This document shows, one piece after another, positions 57,857 to 64,000 of a DNA stretch of 64,000 nucleotides. Position 1 is the first letter of the stretch. The number at the start of each line of letters is the position of its first letter. The position numbers were made by a program, and so were the translations under genes. The notes under the pieces are model-generated. The model was given only the letters and a program-made list of their open reading frames with translations. It ran no database searches and had not been told where the DNA came from. The stretch comes from Chromobacterium paludis (GTDB taxonomy: Bacteria > Pseudomonadota > Gammaproteobacteria > Burkholderiales > Chromobacteriaceae). Location: positions 3,286,001 to 3,350,000 of the forward strand of contig NZ_CP043473.1 in assembly GCF_008275125.1 (NCBI RefSeq), given 5' to 3'.

Positions 57857-58918
57857 TTAGGCGGTCAACTTCAGCAGCTGGGCGAAAGCGTCTTCGAACA
57901 ATTTCAGGCCATCTTGCTGCAGCTTCTCGCCAGCGGCGGCCAGGTCGATGCCGGCGGCCTCCACCTCGGCCAACAAGGCCTTAGCCTGATCCATACCCAC
58001 CGGCAGCGTCAGCGCGGCGGCGCCGTGGTCGCGGAAGCAGCTCAGCGTGGCGTCCGGCACGGTGTTGACGGTTTCGTCGCCGATCAGGCTTTCCACGTAC
58101 AACACGTCGCTATAGGCGGCGTTCTTGGTGCCGGTGGACGCCCACAGCAGGAATTGCGGGCGGGCGCCGGCGGCGCGCAGCTTGGCGAACGCTTCGCCAT
58201 GGAAGCGCTCCTGGTAGCGCGCGTAAGCCGCCTTGGACAGCGCGATCGCCACCTTGCCCTTGTGCGGCTCGGCCACTTGCGCGTCCAGCAGGCTGTCCAC
58301 GCGCGACAGGAAGAAGCTGGCCACAGCCTTGACGCCGGCCACCGGCTGGCCGTCGGCCAAGCGCGCGGACAGGCCGGCGATGTAGGCGTCCCACACCGCT
58401 TCCACTTGCGGCAGCGAGAACAGCAAGGTGATGTTGACGTTGACGCCTTCGCGGGTCAGCGTCTGGAAGGCGCGGATGCCCTCGGCCGTGGCCGGGATCT
58501 TGATCATCGCGTTGGCGCGGCCGATTTCGGCCCACAGGCGGCGCGCGGCGGCCAGGGTGCCGGCTTCGTCGCGCGACAGTTCCGGCGACACTTCCAGGCT
58601 GACGTAGCCGTCGTTGCCCTGGCTGGCCTCGTATTGCGGCTGCAACAGGTCGCAGGCGGCCTGGATGTCGGCTACCACCAGCTTTTCGTAGCGCGCCTCC
58701 GCGGACAGCGAAGCATCCTGCTTCAGCACGGCCAGCTCGCCCTGATAGCTGGCATCAGTGCTGATCGCCTTGTAGAAGATGGCCGGATTCGAGGTGACGC
58801 CGGCGATGCCGTCGTCGGCCAGCAGGCGGGCCAGCTCGCCGGAGGCGATCAGTTCACGGGACAGATTGTCCAGCCAGATACGCTGGCCGAAGGGACGGAT
58901 GGCTTGCAAACGGTTCAT
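57857..58918 (-). CDS. tal: Transaldolase
   Basis: A 353-residue transaldolase of the pentose phosphate pathway. The N-terminus IWLDNLSRELIASGELARLLADDGIAGVTSNPAIF carries the strand-1 Asp, and the Schiff-base Lys is in NAMIKIPATAEG. The length and these motifs match the longer subfamily rather than the FSA/TalC type disrupted at 40-42 kb. The ATG at 58918 was chosen; the open frame continues upstream without similarity. Confidence 0.94.
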   Translation of the reverse strand: MNRLQAIRPFGQRIWLDNLSRELIASGELARLLADDGIAGVTSNPAIFYKAISTDASYQGELAVLKQDASLSAEARYEKLVVADIQAACDLLQPQYEASQGNDGYVSLEVSPELSRDEAGTLAAARRLWAEIGRANAMIKIPATAEGIRAFQTLTREGVNVNITLLFSLPQVEAVWDAYIAGLSARLADGQPVAGVKAVASFFLSRVDSLLDAQVAEPHKGKVAIALSKAAYARYQERFHGEAFAKLRAAGARPQFLLWASTGTKNAAYSDVLYVESLIGDETVNTVPDATLSCFRDHGAAALTLPVGMDQAKALLAEVEAAGIDLAAAGEKLQQDGLKLFEDAFAQLLKLTA

Positions 58919-59021
58919 GGTGAGGCGTCCGGAATTGCTTGAGGTAAAGAGAGACATCGTAGCGCGCCGCCACCGCCGCGCCAAGAAAATTGTCGCGGCG
59001 GTTTGCGCTGGATCGAACGCG

Positions 59022-60329
59022 TCAGGCGGCTTGAGCGTCGTTGCGGCGCTCGCGCGGAAACACCACGCTGAAAGTGCTGCCCTTGTCCGGCTCGCTCTTG
59101 ATTTCCAGCCGGGCATGATGGCGCGCCAGCACATGCTTGACGATGGCGAGGCCCAGGCCGGTGCCGCCGCTGCCGCGCGAGCGGCCGCGGTCGACGCGAT
59201 AGAAGCGCTCGGTCAGCCGCGGAATGTGTTCGCGGGGAATGCCGATGCCGGTGTCGGTGACGGAAAAGCGCAAGAACTCGCCCTCGTCCTGCCAGGCCAG
59301 CGTGATGCAGCCGCCTTCCGGCGTGTAGCGCACCGCGTTGGACACCAGGTTGCCGAAGGCTGAGTGCAGCTCCTGGCTGCTGCCCCACAGGCCGCAATCG
59401 CAGTTGCGCAGCAACTTGACCTGGTGGCGGCCCTGCGACAGGCCTTCCGCCTCCACCATCAGCGTGTCCAGCATGTCGCGCATGTCCACGCGCTCCGAGC
59501 TGACGGCCTTGGGACTGTTCTCCAGTTTGGACAGCGTCAGCAGATCGTCCACCAGGCTCTGCATGCGCCGCGACTGCTCCATCATCATGGGCAGGAACTG
59601 GCGGAACATCTGGTCGTTCACCTCCGGCATGTCGCTGAGCGTTTCCAGGAAGCCGCCCACCACGGTCAGCGGCGTGCGCAGCTCGTGCGACACGTTGGCG
59701 ACGAAATCGCGATGCACGGTCTGCACCCGCTCCAGCTGGGTGATGTCGCGCGTCAATAACAGCTTGCGCGTGGAGTCGAACGGCACCAATTGCAGCGAAA
59801 TCACCAGCTCGCGCGGCTGGCTGAAGGTCAACATCAGCGGCTGGCTGAAGCTGGCGTTCTTCATATAGGCATGGAAAGACGGCTGGCGGATCAGGTTGAG
59901 GATCTGGTTGCCGACATCGCGCTTGCGGTCCAGGCCCAGATGCTCCACCGCCATGGGATTGACCCACTCGATGCGGTCCAGCTCGTCCAGCACCACCACG
60001 CCGTCCGGCATCGCCTCGCCGGCGTTGATGAAGCGCTCCAGCACATGGGTCAGCTTCTTCTTGCTCTGGCTTTGCGTGCGCATGGTACGGTACAGCGTCA
60101 TGAACACGGTGTGCCAGACGCCGAAGCCGTCCGGCACGCGCTCCGCCACCGGATGACGCAGCCAGCGCATCAGCAAGGCGATGTGATAGAGATTGAAGGC
60201 CAGCCAGGCGCCCAGGCAGATCGCCAGCGCCACCAGCGCGTCGGTGCCGGAAGAGGCCGCCCAGAAGCCGCCGCTGATGACGGTGATGGCCACCAGCCAC
60301 AACACGGTTCTTTGCAGGAATTCGCGCAT
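59022..60329 (-). CDS. phoR: Phosphate regulon sensor histidine kinase PhoR
   Basis: A 435-residue kinase with two N-terminal membrane helices (about 8-24 and 30-53), a PhoR linker, a PAS domain (about 100-200) and the kinase core. The phospho-accepting H215 lies in RDFVANVSHELRTPLTVVGGFLETL; the ATP lid reads VTDTGIGIPREH and GGTGLGLAIVKHVL. It lacks a sizeable periplasmic domain, as expected for PhoR, which senses phosphate through the Pst system. It follows phoB by six bases. Confidence 0.93.
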   Translation of the reverse strand: MREFLQRTVLWLVAITVISGGFWAASSGTDALVALAICLGAWLAFNLYHIALLMRWLRHPVAERVPDGFGVWHTVFMTLYRTMRTQSQSKKKLTHVLERFINAGEAMPDGVVVLDELDRIEWVNPMAVEHLGLDRKRDVGNQILNLIRQPSFHAYMKNASFSQPLMLTFSQPRELVISLQLVPFDSTRKLLLTRDITQLERVQTVHRDFVANVSHELRTPLTVVGGFLETLSDMPEVNDQMFRQFLPMMMEQSRRMQSLVDDLLTLSKLENSPKAVSSERVDMRDMLDTLMVEAEGLSQGRHQVKLLRNCDCGLWGSSQELHSAFGNLVSNAVRYTPEGGCITLAWQDEGEFLRFSVTDTGIGIPREHIPRLTERFYRVDRGRSRGSGGTGLGLAIVKHVLARHHARLEIKSEPDKGSTFSVVFPRERRNDAQAA

Positions 60330-60335
60330 CTCGGC

Positions 60336-61025
60336 CTACTGCTGCACGGAGAAGCGGTAGCCGGTGCCGCGCACGGTCTGGATCAGGCCGTCATGCTGGG
60401 TGCCCTCCAGCGCGCTGCGCAGGCGGCGGATATGCACGTCCACGGTGCGTTCCTCGACAAAGACGTGGTCGCCCCACACCTGGTCCAGCAGCTGGGCGCG
60501 CGAATGCACGCGCTCCGGATGGGTCATGAAGAAATGCAGCAGGCGGAATTCGGTCGGCCCCAGGTCGATCACATTGCCGTGGCCGGTCACGCGGTGCGTC
60601 ACCGGGTCCAGGCGCAGGCCCTGCACGTCCACCGCGTCGTCGGTCATCTGCGGCGCGCGGCGGCGCAGCACGGCCTTGATCCGGGCCAGCAGTTCGCGCG
60701 GCGAAAACGGCTTGGTGATATAGTCGTCGGCGCCGGTTTCCAGGCCGATGATCTTGTCCTGCTCATCGGAACGGGCAGTCAGCATGATGATGGGGATATG
60801 ACGGGTACGCTCGTCGGCGCGCAGGCGCTTGGCTACATCCACGCCGCTGGCGCCGGGCAGCATCCAGTCCAGCAGCACCAGATCGGGCAGCGCGTTCCTC
60901 ACCAGCGTCAACGCCGCCTCGGCGGTGCCGGCTCGCAGCACGTGATGGCCGGCCTGGGCCAAATTGAAGGCGATCAGTTCCTGTATCGCCGGTTCGTCTT
61001 CCACGAGCAAGATATTGGCGGCCAT
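60336..61025 (-). CDS. phoB: Phosphate regulon response regulator PhoB
   Basis: A 229-residue OmpR-class regulator. Receiver domain ILLVEDEPAIQELIAFNL with phospho-acceptor D53 (LVLLDWMLPG) and conserved Lys in YITKPFSPREL; the DNA-binding domain carries LGPTEFRLLHFFMTHPERVHSR and ERTVDVHIRRLRSAL. The high identity to PhoB, the partner phoR and the upstream Pho box all agree. Confidence 0.95.
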   Translation of the reverse strand: MAANILLVEDEPAIQELIAFNLAQAGHHVLRAGTAEAALTLVRNALPDLVLLDWMLPGASGVDVAKRLRADERTRHIPIIMLTARSDEQDKIIGLETGADDYITKPFSPRELLARIKAVLRRRAPQMTDDAVDVQGLRLDPVTHRVTGHGNVIDLGPTEFRLLHFFMTHPERVHSRAQLLDQVWGDHVFVEERTVDVHIRRLRSALEGTQHDGLIQTVRGTGYRFSVQQ

Positions 61026-61071
61026 GTTCGGCTATCCTCGGTTTGATTTTGTGGCAAGGATACAAACGGCA

Positions 61072-61090
61072 GATGACAGTAATATGACAT
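61072..61090 (-). promoter_or_regulatory. Pho box upstream of phoB
   Basis: On the minus strand ATGTCATATTACTGTCATC matches the Pho box consensus (two TGTCA repeats, 11 bases apart) at 17 of 19 positions. A TATCCT -10 candidate lies downstream with phoB starting 47 bases further on. This supports PhoB autoregulation. Confidence 0.8.
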
Positions 61091-61144
61091 GTCTTGTGCC
61101 ATTCGCCGGCATTTTGCACCATCGCGGAGCGGCAATCCAGGCAT

Positions 61145-61179
61145 AAAAAAAAACGGGCCTGCCGCTTGGGGCAGACCCG
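61145..61179 (-). terminator. Strong terminator with no protein gene before it
   Basis: On the minus strand CGGGTCTGCC and GGCAGGCCCG pair (one G-U) around CCAAGC and are followed by nine T. No protein gene on this strand ends here, so it must end a non-coding transcript that begins upstream. Confidence 0.8.
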
Positions 61180-61358
61180 GAATGGTCGTCGTCAAAAACA
61201 TTGATCTGACAAGAGACCAGGGACAAAGAGATCACCAGGACAGTCTCAAATGAGGGGGTCGAAGACTCGACTCATCCGCAACCAATCTTGGAGAGGAACG
61301 AGCGGCGGGACATGCCTTCCGTTCCTGATACGGCGTGCATTTTACGTAGCAAACCCGC
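61145..61358 (-). ncRNA. Candidate small regulatory RNA beside the Lrp gene
   Basis: On the minus strand a TATGAT -10 element (61365-61370) with TTAAAG 17 bases before it would start transcription near 61358, inside a hairpin CGTAGC-GGGTTT-GCTACG. Further stems are GTCGA/TCGAC with a GTCT loop and TGATCT/AGATCA enclosing pyrimidine-rich sequence; a strong terminator ends the RNA near 61145, giving about 214 bases. TTCCTCTCC and TCTCTTTGTCCC segments could pair with ribosome binding sites. As I recall, neisserial sibling sRNAs also lie beside an Lrp/AsnC gene, but homology is unverified. It could also be two shorter RNAs. Confidence 0.55.
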
Positions 61359-61364
61359 TACGCG

Positions 61365-61392
61365 ATCATATGAAAAGAAGGATTTATCTTTA
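61365..61392 (-). promoter_or_regulatory. Candidate promoter of the small RNA
   Basis: Minus-strand TTAAAG, a 17-base spacer and TATGAT. The -10 hexamer is good and the -35 is weak. It lies back to back with the Lrp gene start. Confidence 0.45.
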
Positions 61393-61443
61393 ATTCACCT
61401 TTTTTTCTATGTTTATTTCAACATTATGCCTTTGAATGAAAAC

Positions 61444-61887
61444 ATGGACAGATTTGACCGCAAAATCCTTGCCGCACTGCACGAAAATGCCAGGATCAGC
61501 TTCGCCGAACTGGCGCGGCGAGTGAACCTGTCGGCGCCGGCCGTGGCCGACCGCGTCGCCAAGCTGGAGCAGAGCGGCGTCATCACCGGCTACCGCGCGC
61601 AGATCGATCCGGCGCGCGTCGGCCTGCCCATCTCCTGCCTGATCGAACTGACAGTCAAGCACCTGGAGTACTACGTGGTGATAGACGAAATCCGCAACAC
61701 GCCTGAGGTGATCGAGTGCGCGTCCATCACCGGCACCAGCGGCCTGATGATCAAGGTGGCGGTGGACACCATGACCGCGCTGCAGGCGCTGATCGCGCGG
61801 CTGATGCAGTTCGGCGATACCAAGACCTCCATCATCATCGACATGCCGGTGGCGCCGCGCATGCCCGTGCTGCACGAGGACGAATGA
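61444..61887 (+). CDS. Lrp/AsnC family transcriptional regulator
   Basis: A 147-residue regulator: N-terminal helix-turn-helix (MDRFDRKILAALHENARISFAELARRVNLSAPAVADRVAKLEQSGVITGYRAQID) and a C-terminal RAM effector domain (ECASITGTSGLMIKVAVDTM). The ATG at 61444 fits family N-termini; an ATG at 61426 would add six residues. It probably responds to an amino acid. The sequence upstream is strikingly AT-rich for this genome and is shared with the divergent small RNA promoter. Confidence 0.9.
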   Translation: MDRFDRKILAALHENARISFAELARRVNLSAPAVADRVAKLEQSGVITGYRAQIDPARVGLPISCLIELTVKHLEYYVVIDEIRNTPEVIECASITGTSGLMIKVAVDTMTALQALIARLMQFGDTKTSIIIDMPVAPRMPVLHEDE

Positions 61888-61920
61888 AAAAACGGCCGGG
61901 GCCCTTGCGGGCGCCGGCCG
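61887..61920 (-). terminator. Rho-independent terminator of gapA
   Basis: On the minus strand CGGCCGG and CCGGCCG pair around an inner GCCC/GGGC stem and are followed by six T. It lies 35 bases beyond the gapA stop and abuts the converging Lrp stop. Confidence 0.82.
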
Positions 61921-61954
61921 GAACAGAGAACAACTCTCCCTTACTCGATCAGGC

Positions 61955-62968
<1,014 letters not shown>

Positions 62969-63069
62969 TCAGCTTGTGACAGCTCAATGAATGGTTCGAT
63001 GGTTGAAACGACGCCACCGAAATAAAGCGAATTCGGATCGCGGGGCGCAGCCGCCGCGACAGCCCTGAA

Positions 63070-63108
63070 AACAAAACAGCGCAAGGTCGTTTTCCCGCCT
63101 TGCGCTGT
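63070..63108 (-). terminator. Rho-independent terminator of the PTS gene
   Basis: ACAGCGCAAGG and CCTTGCGCTGT form a perfect 11-base stem with an 11-base loop. On the minus strand it is followed by TTTGTTTTC. It lies about 60 bases beyond the PTS gene stop. Confidence 0.8.
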
Positions 63109-63171
63109 CACTTTCTACCCATTCGGCAATGTAATCAACACGCTACATCAAATGTTGGCCACTTTGCCTTA

Positions 63172-64000
63172 TCAAGCTTGCAAAACCGCGGCATACGGGC
63201 CGGCATCCCCTTGCAGAACCACATGCAATACGTTAGCCGAAACCGAAGTCACGCCGCTGGCGCCCAGTTGCTGCAGGGCGGCCTGGTCCACGCGGGCGGC
63301 ATCAGCCACTTCCACGCGCAGGCGGCTGCCCGCCACCACTTCCACCTTCAGCACATTGCCGGCGCCGCCCAGGGCGGCCAGCCAGCGCGCCTTGTCGATG
63401 CTGGCGCCCGTGGCGGCGGCGGCCGACACCAGCTTCTCGGCGGCGGCTTGCGGCGCCGGCGCGGCGGCTTCGCCCGCGGCCAAGGCGGTGCGGATTTCAT
63501 CGGCGATCAGGTCGGCCTCCGGCCCCAACACCACTTGCACGCTGCCGGCGGCCGGTTTGATCAGGCCGCGCGAGCCCAGCGCCTTCAGCGCGGTTTCGTT
63601 GACCTTGTCATTGCTGGCCACTTGCAGACGCAGACGAGTGGTGCAGGCATCCACCAGCTTCAGGTTGGCGGCGCCGCCCAGCGCGTCGATGAAGGTGCGC
63701 GCGCGACCGGTGCCGGCCTTGACTTCCACTGCGGCAATCGCCACGTCCTCGCGGCCCGGGGTCTTCAGGTCGAACTTCTTGATGAAGAACACGAACAGCA
63801 CGTAGTAGACGACAAAGTAGGCCGCGCCAATCGGCAGCAGCAGCAGCGGCTTGGTGGCCAAGCCAAAGTTCAGCACATAGTCGAACAGGCCGGCGGAGAA
63901 GCCGAAGCCCAGCTTGACGCCCAGCATCTGCATGATGGCCATGGCCAGGCCGGTCAGCACGGCGTGGATACCGTACAGCACCGGCGCCAGGAACATGAAG
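63172..64000 (-). CDS. PTS sugar transporter EIICB, GlcNAc/glucose type (5' end outside the window)
   Basis: The visible 275 residues are the end of the membrane EIIC domain (FMFLAPVLYGIHAVLTGLAMAI, then KPLLLLPIGAAYFVVYYVLFVFFIKKFDLKTPGRE), a IIB domain with the phosphorylated Cys in LVDACTTRLRLQV (codon at 63643-63645), an Ala/Pro-rich linker, and a second IIB-like domain in which that Cys is Ala (VVAGSRLRVEV). The EIIC text resembles NagE-type GlcNAc transporters. No IIA domain follows. The frame continues past the window edge. Confidence 0.82.
   Translation of the reverse strand, partial: FMFLAPVLYGIHAVLTGLAMAIMQMLGVKLGFGFSAGLFDYVLNFGLATKPLLLLPIGAAYFVVYYVLFVFFIKKFDLKTPGREDVAIAAVEVKAGTGRARTFIDALGGAANLKLVDACTTRLRLQVASNDKVNETALKALGSRGLIKPAAGSVQVVLGPEADLIADEIRTALAAGEAAAPAPQAAAEKLVSAAAATGASIDKARWLAALGGAGNVLKVEVVAGSRLRVEVADAARVDQAALQQLGASGVTSVSANVLHVVLQGDAGPYAAVLQA

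Overview
The window is GC-rich, densely coded DNA from a betaproteobacterium, most likely Chromobacterium or a close relative in the Neisseriales. This call rests on protein resemblance and gene order: an uninterrupted hisGDCBHAFIE run followed by hinT and tatABC, a short-form HisG, a caa3 oxidase cluster with DUF2970 and DUF2909 proteins, a sigma factor/DUF3619/DUF3106/RDD run, and a chromosomal class D beta-lactamase. No rRNA or tRNA gene was recognised. Nearly everything looks like core chromosome. The one clear mobile element is an IS5-family insertion at 40131-41441.

Layout. 1-9.1 kb (+): end of an unknown gene, a DUF4105 exported protein, a bestrophin, an MdlAB-type ABC exporter pair, Nudix, GNAT, an unknown exported protein and TatD. 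9.2-10.8 kb (-): a chemoreceptor. 11.0-20.1 kb (-): DUF2069, tatCBA, hinT and the histidine genes, read from hisG towards hisE. 20.2-21.0 kb: a YcgR-type PilZ protein. 21.0-29.4 kb (-): cytochrome oxidase cluster ctaC, ctaD, ctaG, DUF2970, ctaE, SURF1, an SCO-like protein, ctaA, ctaB and SCO, with a DUF2909 gene inserted on the other strand. 29.6-33.4 kb: HD-GYP protein, class D beta-lactamase, bioD and an MccF-like S66 peptidase. 33.8-35.6 kb: leuA with an in-frame helix-turn-helix extension. 35.7-39.0 kb: a two-component system divergent from a DUF2860-like outer-membrane protein. 39.2-42.1 kb: psd, then a fructose-6-phosphate aldolase gene split by the IS. 42.1-45.5 kb (-): ilvI-ilvN-ilvC. 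45.7-47.5 kb (+): sigma factor operon. 47.5-51.3 kb: LysR, DUF2798, an AhpD-like protein, guanine deaminase and a divergent MarR regulator. 51.4-56 kb: lytic transglycosylase, proS and kup. 56-59 kb: a GNAT-AmpD fusion, a hemerythrin-like protein and transaldolase. 59-61 kb (-): phoR and phoB behind a Pho box. 61.1-61.4 kb: a candidate small RNA beside an Lrp/AsnC regulator. 62-64 kb (-): gapA and the 3' part of a PTS transporter.

How the genes work together. Histidine synthesis is nearly complete here: HisB has no phosphatase domain and HisG is the short, HisZ-dependent type, so those two partners must lie elsewhere. The ilv genes and leuA supply branched-chain amino acids. The oxidase cluster holds all catalytic subunits plus heme A synthesis and copper delivery factors. 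AmpD, the lytic transglycosylase and the MccF-like peptidase concern peptidoglycan turnover, and a class D beta-lactamase is present nearby. The phoBR pair carries its own Pho box, which suggests autoregulation.

The observations I would follow first are: the HTH-LeuA reading frame with two good ribosome binding sites; the GNAT-AmpD fusion; the structured terminator-ended RNA candidate next to the Lrp gene; the twin palindromes between guanine deaminase and its MarR neighbour; the precise IS5 insertion in the aldolase gene; and the PTS protein with a second IIB-like domain that lacks the phosphorylatable cysteine.
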